From positions 65,604 to 129,603 of the forward strand of contig HF999522.1 in NCBI GenBank assembly GCA_000434015.1: a stretch of DNA of 64,000 nt, read 5' to 3'. Source of the DNA: Clostridium sp. CAG:571 (GTDB lineage: Bacteria; Bacillota; Clostridia; TANB77; CAG-508). The position numbers were made by a program, and so were the translations under genes. The notes beneath the pieces are model-generated. The model did no database searches. It had not been told where the DNA came from and saw nothing but the letters and a program-made list of their open reading frames with translations. Shown here piece by piece: positions 1-8,628 of the stretch. Numbering within the stretch: position 1 is the stretch's first letter; every line of letters starts with the position of its first letter.

Positions 1-529
1 ATTTATGTTACAGGAAATACTGCAATTGATGCAATGGCTACAACAGTGAATAAAAACTATAAACATGAAGTATATATTCAAAGCTATTAAGAGGTTAGTT
101 GATGAATTTGAAGATATTAAAGTTGTATATCCAATTCATAAAAATCCGTTAATAAGAAAATTGCCAATGAAATGTTACAAGAAAATAAAAGAGTAAGATT
201 AATTGAGCCACTAGAAGTTTTGGATTTTCATAATTTTCAAAATAAAAGTTTTATGATTATGTCTGATTCAGGAGGTATTCAAGAAGAAGCACCTTCACTC
301 GGAAAACCTGTACTTGTTTTAAGAGATACAACCGATAGACCCGAAGGTATTGATGCAGGTACATCGAAGCTAGTTGGTACTGATGAAAATGTAATTTATA
401 GTGAAGCAAAAAAATTGCTGACTGATAAAAGAAGTATATGATAAAATGAGTAAAGCATCAAATCCATATGGAGATGGACATGCTTCCGAAAAAATTGTTG
501 AAGCAATTGTTAAATATTTTAATATTTAA
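1..529 (+). pseudogene. UDP-N-acetylglucosamine 2-epimerase (WecB-like), decayed fragment
   Basis: The 5' end is cut by the window edge. Frame 1 reads VTGNTAIDAM, the family's 'TGNT.iDA' motif, and stops at about position 90. A second frame carries an IFKAIKRLVDEF...VVYPIHKNP segment, and a third, from about 172, carries SDSGGIQEEAPSLGKPVLVL and the TTDRPEG motif. After a further break near 435 the C-terminal NPYGDGHASEKIV follows. The stretch that should hold the catalytic HRREN motif is missing between the first two segments. Breaks of several kinds plus an internal deletion make this a true pseudogene. None of its breaks involves a CGG codon, which makes it a useful contrast to the CGG-broken genes elsewhere in the window. 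The enzyme normally makes UDP-ManNAc for surface polysaccharides. Confidence 0.85.
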
Positions 530-648
530 CACATTCAACAAATTTTATTAAGTGCACTTTTATTTAATGGTTTTGAATGTTGATAATCTACTATGATCAT
601 TATAAAAAAAGTAAATAATTTTTATTATAGAAAAGAATTTTTAAAACT

Positions 649-680
649 AAAAGTTAGATTGCAAAAAATCTGACTTTTTT
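649..680 (+). terminator. Rho-independent terminator-like hairpin
   Basis: A 12-bp stem (649-660 with 667-678, some G-U pairs) closes a GCAAAA loop and ends in a T run. It lies downstream of the epimerase pseudogene. Confidence 0.6.
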
Positions 681-754
681 GCATATATAACAAAATTCGA
701 CAGAAAATGCAAAATCAGTATGATACTATTATTATAAATAAATGGGGATTATAT

Positions 755-1011
755 ATGCAAAAGAAAAAGTACTAAAAGTAAAATATTATTATCATTATAT
801 AAGAGAGGATGAATATTCAGGAATTATATTGACAGAAAAATTAGAAATTCATATAATAGAATTAAAGAAGTTAAAAGTAAATAATAACCAAAAAAGGAAA
901 GTATAAAAGATTAGAAAATTGGTTAAAATTTATCTGTAATCCAGAAAAAAATGGAGGAAAAAGGTTGTTACTGATCTAACTAAAGAGGAAATAGAAAAAA
1001 TAGAAAAATGA
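755..1011 (+). pseudogene. Rpn/PD-(D/E)XK transposase-family remnant
   Basis: Two short stretches in different frames, one reading ILTEKLEIHIIELKKLK and the next LENWLKFICNPEK then EEIEKIEK, resemble the C-terminal half of the Rpn / 'PD-(D/E)XK nuclease transposase' family (typical 'sdkieihfiELpK...lekWl.Fl'). There is no intact reading frame and no good start. The identification rests on this motif pattern only, so it is tentative. The rest of 530-1034 holds a hairpin and nothing else I recognise. Confidence 0.45.
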
Positions 1012-1034
1012 TAGTTATAAAAAGGACGTAGAAG

Positions 1035-1547
1035 ATGAAATCAGATAAACAAATATTACAATTAGTAGAACAAAAAATATATAGTGCAATAAGTCATAGA
1101 TTAAGAAGATTTATAAAACCAAATTTAGCATTAAATCAAGTAGATGAAATTAATTTAGAACTGGTAAAAAAGCTAAAATCTACGTATGGAATAGGTGGGC
1201 TAATTTTAGATGTAGATGAAACGTTAAGAAAAAATATGATGAATATTCCAACATGTAATAAAAGATGGATTGAGTTTATGAAGCAAGAATTTAAGGTGTT
1301 AATACTGTCAAATGGATATGATCAACAAGTAAAAGGCTTTGCAAACGAAAATGGAATTGAATATATAGGATTTGCTAAGAAACCATTAAAAAGGTATTTT
1401 CTAGATGCATGTAATAAAATGGGCCTAAATCCAGAAAATGTACTAGTTATAGGTGACGATATTATTAATGATATTCATGGAGCAAATAAATGTGGAATGA
1501 TTACAGCAATTGTAGATAATGTAAAAAGTGACGAAATAGAAATATAA
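1035..1547 (+). CDS. YqeG-family HAD phosphatase
   Basis: 170 aa. HAD superfamily, IIIA type, close to the YqeG group of small cytoplasmic phosphatases. Motif I is seen as LILDVDETL (residues about 56-64), motif II as ILSNG and motif III/IV as VIGDDIINDIHGAN near residue 140. The nucleophile Asp and the general acid Asp are both present in DVDET. The GDD.IND acidic motif replaces the GDQ..TD usual in YqeG. The ATG is preceded by GGACGTAGAAG, a weak ribosome site. It stands alone between the left-hand debris and an ABC-F gene and is closed by a hairpin. The substrate cannot be read from sequence. Confidence 0.8.
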   Translation: MKSDKQILQLVEQKIYSAISHRLRRFIKPNLALNQVDEINLELVKKLKSTYGIGGLILDVDETLRKNMMNIPTCNKRWIEFMKQEFKVLILSNGYDQQVKGFANENGIEYIGFAKKPLKRYFLDACNKMGLNPENVLVIGDDIINDIHGANKCGMITAIVDNVKSDEIEI

Positions 1548-1555
1548 AAATTTAG

Positions 1556-1586
1556 AAACTTGCTATTTTTATAGTGAGTTTTTTTG
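1556..1586 (+). terminator. Rho-independent terminator of the YqeG-like gene
   Basis: An 11-bp stem with two G-U pairs (AAACTTGCTAT against ATAGTGAGTTT) is followed by a run of T. Confidence 0.75.
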
Positions 1587-1695
1587 ATAAAATAAGTAAA
1601 ATATGTTAGAATTTATGCAAACACAATGGAAAAGATATATCTAAAATATAAATATATATTAAGTATAACAAAATAAAAATATAAGGATGATAAAA

Positions 1696-3588
1696 ATGAA
1701 TTATAGAATAACAAATGGCTCTGTATCTTATGGAGCAGAAACTATCTTAGAAGAAATAAATTTTGAAGTAAAAGGAAGCGAAAAAGTTGCGATAGTAGGT
1801 AGAAATGGATGTGGCAAATCTACTTTATTAAAGGCAATTGTTAATAATGAATTACTAGAAGAAGGTATAGGAGAAGAAAAGTTTAATATCTACAAAGAAG
1901 GAAATCCTGTAATTGGATATTTAAAGCAAATAGAATTTGAAGATGATAATGTTAAAATGATAGATGAAATTTTAAAAGTTTATAAGCCTATATTAGATTT
2001 AGAAAAAAAGATAAATAATTTAGTAGAAAAAATGCAAAATAATTCTTCAGAAGAGCTAGTAAAAGAATTTTCTAAAGCAAATGATAGATATGAATTTTTA
2101 GGTGGATATACATATAAAAAAGAATACGAAACAGCAATAAACAAATTAGGTTTTTCTAAGGAAGATAAATATAAAAAAATAGGAGAATTTTCAGGGGGAC
2201 AAAGAACAAAAATTGCATTTATAAAATTATTGCTTAGTAAACCAGACATACTTCTACTAGATGAGCCAACCAACCATTTAGATATAAAAGCTATAGAATG
2301 GCTAGAACAATATTTAAAAAATTATCCAAGTGCAGTTGTAATTGTCTCACATGATAGAATGTTTTTAGATAGGATAGTAAATAAAGTTTATGAAATAGAA
2401 TATGGAGCAATTACGAAGTATTCAGGAAATTATACATTTTTTGAAAATAAGAAAAAAGAAAATTATTTGAAACAATTGAAAGATTATGAATATCAACAAA
2501 AAGAGATAAAAAGGCTAAATGATATAGCAATTAGATTTAAAGCAAAACCAACAAAGGCGAAAATGGCTATGTCTAAACTAAAGCAAATTGAGAGAATGGT
2601 TAAAATAGAAGCTCCAAATAAATATGATTTAACAACATTTAAAACAAATTTTAAGATAAAAAAAGAAAGTGGCAAACAGGTTTTAAGTGTAAGAAATTTG
2701 GAAGTTGGATATAATAAAGCAATTCAAAATATATCATTTGATTTATATAAAAAACAGAGGTTAGCTGTTATTGGAGAAAATGGAATAGGTAAATCTACGT
2801 TATTGAAAACTTTAGTTGGTAAAATAGAAAAGATTAGTGGAAAATACGAATTTGGTTATAATGTAACAATTGGGTATTTTGACCAACAAATGGCTTTATT
2901 AGATTCTAATAAAACAGTGATAGATGACTTTTATGCAGAGTTTCCAGATTTAACTCAAACAGAAATTAGAAATTCGCTAGCATCATTTATGTTTTATGGA
3001 GAAGATGTTTTTAAAGAAATACGAATGCTATCTGGAGGGGAAAAAGTTAGGTTACAATTGTGTAAAATATTAAAAAAAGGACCAAATTTATTAATATTAG
3101 ATGAACCAACAAATCATATGGATATTATAGGAAAAGAGAGCTTAGAAAATTTATTACAAAACTATGATGGAACAGTAATTTTTGTATCACACGACAGATT
3201 TTTTGTTAACAAAATTTCTGACTGTTTGTTAATATTTGAAAAAAATAAAGTTACATATTATGATGGAAAATATGAAGAATATGAGGCAAACAAAAAAGAT
3301 GAAGAGCAAGATGTAATTATTGAAAAGAAAAAAGATAAAGCTATAAATAATACATATTTAATGCAAAAAGAGAAAAATAAAATGTTAACCAAAGTAAAAA
3401 AATTGGAAAGAGATATAGAATTAGATGAAAAACAAATAGATACATTAAATGAGAAATTATCAAAAGAAGAAATATATACAAATTATGAAAAAGTTCAAGA
3501 AATTCAAAATGAAATTAATGTATTAAATGAAAATATAAAAAATAATATGGAGTTATGGGAATCTTTGCAAGAAAAATTAGAAGAATAA
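1696..3588 (+). CDS. ABC-F family ATPase
   Basis: About 630 aa with two ABC ATPase domains and no membrane segments, as in ABC-F ribosome-associated factors. First Walker A GRNGCGKST at residues 35-43, signature FSGGQ near 166 and Walker B LLLDEPTNHLD near 189. Second Walker A GENGIGKST at about 360, signature LSGGE and Walker B LILDEPTNHMD. A charged linker joins the domains, and the C-terminus is a Lys/Glu-rich coiled coil. ABC-F proteins act at the ribosomal E site in translation or antibiotic protection. Which sub-family this is cannot be said from reading. I start at the second ATG (1696) because AAGGA lies 8 bases before it; the ATG at 1687 overlaps that ribosome site. Confidence 0.9.
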   Translation: MNYRITNGSVSYGAETILEEINFEVKGSEKVAIVGRNGCGKSTLLKAIVNNELLEEGIGEEKFNIYKEGNPVIGYLKQIEFEDDNVKMIDEILKVYKPILDLEKKINNLVEKMQNNSSEELVKEFSKANDRYEFLGGYTYKKEYETAINKLGFSKEDKYKKIGEFSGGQRTKIAFIKLLLSKPDILLLDEPTNHLDIKAIEWLEQYLKNYPSAVVIVSHDRMFLDRIVNKVYEIEYGAITKYSGNYTFFENKKKENYLKQLKDYEYQQKEIKRLNDIAIRFKAKPTKAKMAMSKLKQIERMVKIEAPNKYDLTTFKTNFKIKKESGKQVLSVRNLEVGYNKAIQNISFDLYKKQRLAVIGENGIGKSTLLKTLVGKIEKISGKYEFGYNVTIGYFDQQMALLDSNKTVIDDFYAEFPDLTQTEIRNSLASFMFYGEDVFKEIRMLSGGEKVRLQLCKILKKGPNLLILDEPTNHMDIIGKESLENLLQNYDGTVIFVSHDRFFVNKISDCLLIFEKNKVTYYDGKYEEYEANKKDEEQDVIIEKKKDKAINNTYLMQKEKNKMLTKVKKLERDIELDEKQIDTLNEKLSKEEIYTNYEKVQEIQNEINVLNENIKNNMELWESLQEKLEE

Positions 3589-3752
3589 GAAGAATATTAG
3601 TGAGTGTTAAAAAGAATAAAACAATTGGAGTTAAGATTAGTTTTTAGGTAAAATCGTATAATGAATTGTAAATAAAAATATAATTAATAAAAAACGTAGG
3701 AAGTGTGAATTTTTGAATTACAAACTTGAATGAAAAAAGTAAAAATAAAGCA

Positions 3753-3781
3753 TTGAACTTTATGTAAATTTATGGTATAAT
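3753..3781 (+). promoter_or_regulatory. SigA-type promoter of first dockerin gene
   Basis: TTGAAC and TATAAT are separated by 17 bases. The same promoter and following leader (TTTGCC-A3-GGTGAATCAAA, then an AGGAGG site) recur before the second dockerin gene, so promoter and leader were duplicated with the gene. The preceding 3589-3752 holds no gene I can see. Confidence 0.75.
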
Positions 3782-3841
3782 TTATATTAGGTTTGCCAAA
3801 AGGTGAATCAAAAATTTTTATATTGAAAGGAGGTTTCCTTT

Positions 3842-5395
3842 ATGGTTAAGAAGGAAGCCAAGCGGTTGCTGATGATGGCGATTGCAGTTGTGCTTTTGTG
3901 CACGATAGCAATTTCTTCAAAGGCAACAGCACTCAGAACGTACGCAGAAACCCAAACGACCACATCTTCCATGAAAGGAGATACAGATGGTGACGGAAAA
4001 ATCACTGTCAATGATGCCTATAACCTGCTTTTGGCGTATGCCAAGATTGGTGCTGGGTATGACATTTCCGTAGACATGAGTATTTACGATGTTGATGGAA
4101 ATGGAAAAATCGACATGGAAGATTCCTGGATAACTCTGATGTATATTGCAAAAGAGGGGGCAGGATACAAAAATCTGGTTTGGCCGCCGGTTAATGGGAG
4201 TATAGACCCGGTTGATCCGGCGACTACTACTACAAAGGCAACTACCACAACCAAGCTGACCACTACTACGGTGAAGAATGCGACATCTCGGTTTAATGTT
4301 GGTGAGAGTCTCGTCTTCAATGGAACTCATTGGAATATCCGAAACGGAAAAAATCTTAAAGATGATAGTAACATTGTTGGTGCTCTCACCCATGGTACAG
4401 AGTTTAAGATTTTATCCGTAGAAGAAAACGAATGGTACGTAGTTAATGCAGCAGGAACAGTAGGATATGTCAATCTGGCGGATTATTGGTACTTCAACGT
4501 AAAAAGTGATGCAACCACAACCACTACACGTGAGACCACTACCACTATGCAGACAACTACGAAAGCAACCACTACCACAACCAAGCTGACGACGACTACA
4601 GTTAAGAAAACGACAGCGACGGCTAAATCTCGGTTTAATGTTGGTGAGACACTCATTTTCAATGGAACTCATTGGAATATCCGAAACGGAAAAAATCTTA
4701 AAGATGATAGTAACATTGTTGGTGCTTTCACCCATGGTACAGAGTTTAAGATTTTATCCGTAGAAGGAGACGAGTGGTACGTAGTTAATGCAGCAGGAAC
4801 AGTAGGATATGTCAATCTGGCGGATTATTGGTACTTCAATGTAAAAAGTGAGGCAACCACAACAGCTACACGTGAGACTACCACTACTGCACAGACTACT
4901 ACAAAAGCAACCACTACCACAGAAGCAACCATTCAGGAACCTGAACAATATGAAGCAGGCGACTTGGTCCAGCTTTGTAACAGTGACAACTGGAGAGTCA
5001 GAGATTCTGTTTGGGGCAACACTATTGGTCAAATCTACGAAGATCAATATGTGGAGATTGTGGCAAATACTTCAACTGACGGGTGGTACATTATCCGCTG
5101 GAATGATGGTATCGGCTATATTGGAATTGGACCTGGAAGACAGTACTTTAAATTAGTTGGTTATAAAAAACCGGCATTGAAAAGAGTAATGTCTGCAGAT
5201 TTGATTTCTACAGGAACCAAGCTCCACTACTATGGTTCGAAGCCGATTGACCTCGGAAATGTTTCTATTGAAAATGGAAATGTTTTAGAGGTGCTCCGCA
5301 AGGATAACACCCAAATTACAGTAAGTATCGATACTTGGGTATTTCCTGTTAAGCCCGAAATCTTTGACTCAGGGGATTTTTATCAGGAGAACTAA
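3842..5395 (+). CDS. Secreted dockerin / SH3-like repeat protein, first copy
   Basis: 517 aa. N-terminal signal peptide (basic start, then a hydrophobic run to about residue 33). A type I dockerin-like module follows (about residues 43-112) with two calcium loops, DTDGDGKITVND and DVDGNGKIDMED. Two near-identical SH3-like domains (from RFNVG to YWYFNV) are separated by Thr-rich linkers. A more diverged third SH3-like domain (near 380-440) and a C-terminal domain of about 60 residues complete it. Dockerins normally plug into cohesins, and none is in this window. Base composition is visibly GC-richer than the neighbours. It contains three in-frame CGG codons (3863, 4289, 4631) that must be Arg: the second copy has AGA at the first, and its SH3 repeats have Arg, His or Lys at the others. 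This is unlike every other gene here and suggests recent import. Confidence 0.85.
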   Translation: MVKKEAKRLLMMAIAVVLLCTIAISSKATALRTYAETQTTTSSMKGDTDGDGKITVNDAYNLLLAYAKIGAGYDISVDMSIYDVDGNGKIDMEDSWITLMYIAKEGAGYKNLVWPPVNGSIDPVDPATTTTKATTTTKLTTTTVKNATSRFNVGESLVFNGTHWNIRNGKNLKDDSNIVGALTHGTEFKILSVEENEWYVVNAAGTVGYVNLADYWYFNVKSDATTTTTRETTTTMQTTTKATTTTTKLTTTTVKKTTATAKSRFNVGETLIFNGTHWNIRNGKNLKDDSNIVGAFTHGTEFKILSVEGDEWYVVNAAGTVGYVNLADYWYFNVKSEATTTATRETTTTAQTTTKATTTTEATIQEPEQYEAGDLVQLCNSDNWRVRDSVWGNTIGQIYEDQYVEIVANTSTDGWYIIRWNDGIGYIGIGPGRQYFKLVGYKKPALKRVMSADLISTGTKLHYYGSKPIDLGNVSIENGNVLEVLRKDNTQITVSIDTWVFPVKPEIFDSGDFYQEN

Positions 5396-5452
5396 AAGCT
5401 TTTCGATAGGACTGGAATTTATCATACGCATACGACAAAACTTTCAAGCAAT

Positions 5453-5479
5453 AAGGACTCTGCAATGGGGTCCTTTTTT
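5453..5479 (+). terminator. Rho-independent terminator after first dockerin gene
   Basis: AAGGACTC pairs with GGGTCCTT around a short loop, followed by T6. A very similar hairpin follows the second copy at 7005. Confidence 0.8.
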
Positions 5480-5549
5480 GCGCAAAATAAATAATAAGAG
5501 TAAAAATCTATGTAGATTAAATATATGATAGAAAATGAAAATAAAAATA

Positions 5550-5578
5550 TTGAATTTTATGTAAATTTGTGATAAAAT
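5550..5578 (+). promoter_or_regulatory. SigA-type promoter of second dockerin gene
   Basis: TTGAAT and TAAAAT with a 17-base spacer. It sits in a block clearly related to 3753-3841, including the TTTGC..AATGGTAAATCAAA leader motif and the AGGAGG site. Confidence 0.7.
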
Positions 5579-5642
5579 ATGCACTAGATTTGCTAAATGG
5601 TAAATCAAATTTATACTAAAGACGAAAGGAGGGTTCCTTATC

Positions 5643-6986
5643 ATGATGAAGAGAGGAACCAAAAGATTGCTTGTAACAGTAATGGCTTCGACGCTTTTAA
5701 GCACAGCAGCTTTTACTGCAATGGCAACCAAATCATACGCAGAACAGGAAAAAACACAGACAACACTGAAAGGCGATACTGATGGCGATGGAAAAATCAC
5801 TATTACTGATGCATACAATATCAGAACTCTTGCAGAAAAAGTGTTGAATGGAGACGCCAATGATATGGATGTTAACATTTATGATGTTGACGGAAATGGT
5901 AGCATTGACAGAACAGATGCCAAATTAACAATGGAATATGTCACCAAAGTTAATGAGGGATATAAAAATCTGATCTGGCCTCCTGTGAACGGAAGCATAT
6001 ATCCAAGTACCACAAGTACAACAACTGAAGTTAATGCTAAATCTCATTTTAGTGTAGGTCAGGAGTTGGTATTTATTGGGGTGCACTGGAATATAAGAAA
6101 CAGTAAAGATCTTAATAGCGATAATAATATCGTAGGGGCCTTAGAAAAAGGCTCAGAGTTTAAGATTTTGGCTGTAGAAAATGACGAATGGTATTACATA
6201 AAATCGAACAACACGTTTGGTTATGTTAATTTGTCAAAATATTGGAATTTTGCGACCAAAAAACAGGTAACAACTACTACCACTATTGCGACAGCGACAA
6301 CTGAAAAGACGACTACAACAAAGGCAACCGCTACAACCGAGAAAAAGATCACAACAGCTAGAAATGACAAATCAAAGTTTGTTGCTGGTCAGACTCTTGT
6401 ATTCACAGGAACACACTGGAATGTGAGAAATGCCAAAGATCTTGAGAATGATAAGAATATCATAGGAGCTCTTACAAAGGACTCTAACTTCAAGATCTTG
6501 CTGGATGAATCAAATGGTTGGTACTTGATTAAAACAGGTTCTGGTATCATAGGATATGTAAACCTTTCTCAATATTGGTACTTTAAAGTCCAAAAACAGG
6601 AAGAGTTAACTACATGTGAGACCACAACTACTGTAAAAACGACTACCACAACAAAGGCAACAACTACAACTGAAAAGGCCACTACAACAACTGAGAAGAA
6701 GACGACAGTAGCAGCTGAAACGACTAAATCAAGGTTTTCGGTGGGTCAAACTCTTGTGTTCAAAGGTGAAAAATGGAATATAAGAAGTGAAAAAAATCTT
6801 GAGAATGATAAAAATGTTATTGGTGTACTTGAGCCAGGCGATGAATTTGATATTTTATCTGCCGAAGGTGAAGAGTGGTACCAAATTAATTCTAATGGAA
6901 GGGTTGGATATGTTAATTTATCCCAATATTGGAATTTTTATAGCAAATGCCTCAAGTCTGTCGCAGCTACAGCAAGAAATGCGTAA
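5643..6986 (+). CDS. Secreted dockerin / SH3-like repeat protein, second copy
   Basis: 447 aa paralog of the preceding gene. It has a signal peptide (MMKRGTKRLLVTV...), a dockerin-like module with calcium loops DTDGDGKITITD and DVDGNGSIDRTD, then three SH3-like domains (each starting near FSVGQ/FVAGQ and ending YVNLS.YW) joined by Thr-rich linkers. The start has an AGGAGGG site 8-10 bases upstream. It is more AT-rich than the first copy and has no in-frame CGG; Arg positions use AGA or AGG. This fits an older import that has adjusted to the host's codon rules. Role inferred: cell-surface or extracellular scaffold/binding protein. The cohesin partner is not visible. Confidence 0.85.
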   Translation: MMKRGTKRLLVTVMASTLLSTAAFTAMATKSYAEQEKTQTTLKGDTDGDGKITITDAYNIRTLAEKVLNGDANDMDVNIYDVDGNGSIDRTDAKLTMEYVTKVNEGYKNLIWPPVNGSIYPSTTSTTTEVNAKSHFSVGQELVFIGVHWNIRNSKDLNSDNNIVGALEKGSEFKILAVENDEWYYIKSNNTFGYVNLSKYWNFATKKQVTTTTTIATATTEKTTTTKATATTEKKITTARNDKSKFVAGQTLVFTGTHWNVRNAKDLENDKNIIGALTKDSNFKILLDESNGWYLIKTGSGIIGYVNLSQYWYFKVQKQEELTTCETTTTVKTTTTTKATTTTEKATTTTEKKTTVAAETTKSRFSVGQTLVFKGEKWNIRSEKNLENDKNVIGVLEPGDEFDILSAEGEEWYQINSNGRVGYVNLSQYWNFYSKCLKSVAATARNA

Positions 6987-7004
6987 AGAACTTTCTAAAC
7001 AAAG

Positions 7005-7031
7005 AAGGATCCTATAATAGGGTCCTTTTTT
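7005..7031 (+). terminator. Rho-independent terminator after second dockerin gene
   Basis: AAGGATCCTA pairs with TAGGGTCCTT around a TAA loop and is followed by T6. Confidence 0.85.
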
Positions 7032-7065
7032 GTGCGAAAAAATAATAAAAGGAAGAATTTTGTTA

Positions 7066-7093
7066 TTGACAAAAAAAATCATTATTGTATAAT
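7066..7093 (+). promoter_or_regulatory. SigA-type promoter of the amylase gene
   Basis: TTGACA and TATAAT with a 16-base spacer. The -10 overlaps a possible upstream TTG start at 7085, which rules that start out. Confidence 0.75.
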
Positions 7094-7126
7094 TTTTATA
7101 GAATAAATTTTACTGGAGATGAGAAT

Positions 7127-8575
7127 TTGAAAAAAATAAATAAAACCATGATGCAGTATTTTGAGTGGTATTTACCATCAGATTTTGGATTATGGAAGAA
7201 AATATTAGAAGAATCAAAAAATATAAGTGATATAGGAATAACAAGTGTATGGTTACCTCCTGCATATAAAGCAAGTGATGGAATAAATGGGGTTGGCTAT
7301 GCAGTTTATGATTTATATGATTTAGGAGAATTCGACCAAAAAGGAGCAATTCGAACAAAATATGGAACAAAAGAAGAATATTTAAATGCAATAAAAAGCT
7401 TACAAGAAAATGGAGTAAAAGTGTTTGCAGATATAGTGTTAAATCATCGTTTAGGTGCAGATGGTACAGAAGAAGTTTATGCAATAGAGGATTTACCATC
7501 AGATAGAAATGTAGACATATCTAAACCATTTCCAATACAAGCATGGACAAAATATGAATTTCCAGGAAGAAGAGGAAAATATTCAGATTTTAAATGGAAT
7601 TGGACACACTTCCATGGAGTAGATTGGGATGAATTTCAAAAAAGAAGTTCAATATATAAATTTTATGGAAAACATTGGGATAAAGATGTAGATAAAGAAA
7701 ATGGAAATTTTGATTATTTAATGGGAGCAGATATTGACTTAAATAATGTAGATGTAACAGAAGAATTAAAAAAGTGGGGATTATGGTATGCTCAATTTAC
7801 TAATATAGATGGTTTTAGAATGGATGCTGTAAAACATATGAGAGCAAGTTTTATGGAATCTTGGCTTAATTATGTTAGAAACAATACCAATAGGACACTA
7901 CCAGCTGTAGGGGAATATTGGAGCACAAGTTTAGAAAATTTGAAGAATTACATAAAAGAAACAAATGCTAGTTTAAGTTTGTTTGATGTACCATTACATT
8001 ATAATTTATTCAATGCATCAAATAGTGGCGGAAATTATGACATGAAAACAATTTTTGATAATACACTAGTTAATAGTGATCCAGATTTAGCTGTAACTTT
8101 TGTAGATAATCATGATACACAATTAGGTCAGTCTCTACAATCTTGGGTTCAAGATTGGTTTAAGCCAATAGCGTATGCATTAATTTTGTTAAGAAAAGAT
8201 GGATATCCTTGTGTTTTTTTTGGAGATTATTATGGAATACCACATGATAATATTCAAAGTAAAAAAGATATCTTAGATACTTTTATAAAAATAAGAAGAG
8301 ATAAAGTATATGGAAAACAAAATGATTATTTTAATGATTTTAACATTATAGGATGGACAATAGAAGGCGACGAAGAACATGAAAATTCAGGTATGGCAGT
8401 AATTCTTTCGGATGGACCTGGAGGATCTAAATGTATGAATGTTGGAAAAGGTTTAGCAAATTCAGTATTAAAAGATTGTACAGGGAATATAAAAGAAACA
8501 GTATATGTAGATAATGATGGAAATGGAATTTTCTATTGTAATGGTGGTAGTGTTTCTGTTTGGGTAAAAGAATAA
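7127..8575 (+). CDS. Cytoplasmic alpha-amylase, GH13
   Basis: 482 aa. GH13 hydrolase of internal alpha-1,4 glucan bonds. Conserved regions in order: DIVLNH (102-107), GFRMDAVKH (229-237, nucleophile Asp233), AVGEYW (acid Glu263) and FVDNHDTQ (326-332, Asp330). No signal peptide, and the opening MMQYFEWYLP is typical of the intracellular bacterial amylases. The TTG start at 7127 is chosen because GGAGATGAG precedes it and an in-frame alternative lies in the promoter. Likely role: breakdown of internal glycogen or imported maltodextrins. It stands as a single-gene unit after a strong promoter. Confidence 0.92.
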   Translation: MKKINKTMMQYFEWYLPSDFGLWKKILEESKNISDIGITSVWLPPAYKASDGINGVGYAVYDLYDLGEFDQKGAIRTKYGTKEEYLNAIKSLQENGVKVFADIVLNHRLGADGTEEVYAIEDLPSDRNVDISKPFPIQAWTKYEFPGRRGKYSDFKWNWTHFHGVDWDEFQKRSSIYKFYGKHWDKDVDKENGNFDYLMGADIDLNNVDVTEELKKWGLWYAQFTNIDGFRMDAVKHMRASFMESWLNYVRNNTNRTLPAVGEYWSTSLENLKNYIKETNASLSLFDVPLHYNLFNASNSGGNYDMKTIFDNTLVNSDPDLAVTFVDNHDTQLGQSLQSWVQDWFKPIAYALILLRKDGYPCVFFGDYYGIPHDNIQSKKDILDTFIKIRRDKVYGKQNDYFNDFNIIGWTIEGDEEHENSGMAVILSDGPGGSKCMNVGKGLANSVLKDCTGNIKETVYVDNDGNGIFYCNGGSVSVWVKE

Positions 8576-8628
8576 ATGTAAATTATTTTTTAAAAAATAT
8601 AAAAATATACAAGTTAAGGGGGAGAAAA

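Noticed and set aside
1..529. Epimerase fragment as another CGG-shift gene
   Set aside because: Its breaks lie at sites without in-frame CGG, it lacks the HRREN segment, and several indel types are needed. It is an ordinary pseudogene. The CGG at 300-302 is out of frame.
3917..5047. Minus-strand open frames in the dockerin gene
   Set aside because: They mirror the repeated plus-strand coding sequence, have no ribosome sites, and occur twice only because the domain is duplicated.
4200..6720. Direct repeats in the dockerin genes as a CRISPR array
   Set aside because: They are ACN-rich codons of Thr linkers and duplicated SH3 domains in open frames, without unique equal-length spacers.
7085..7126. 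Upstream TTG start for the amylase
   Set aside because: It lies in the -10 box; the TTG at 7127 has the ribosome site and matches family starts.
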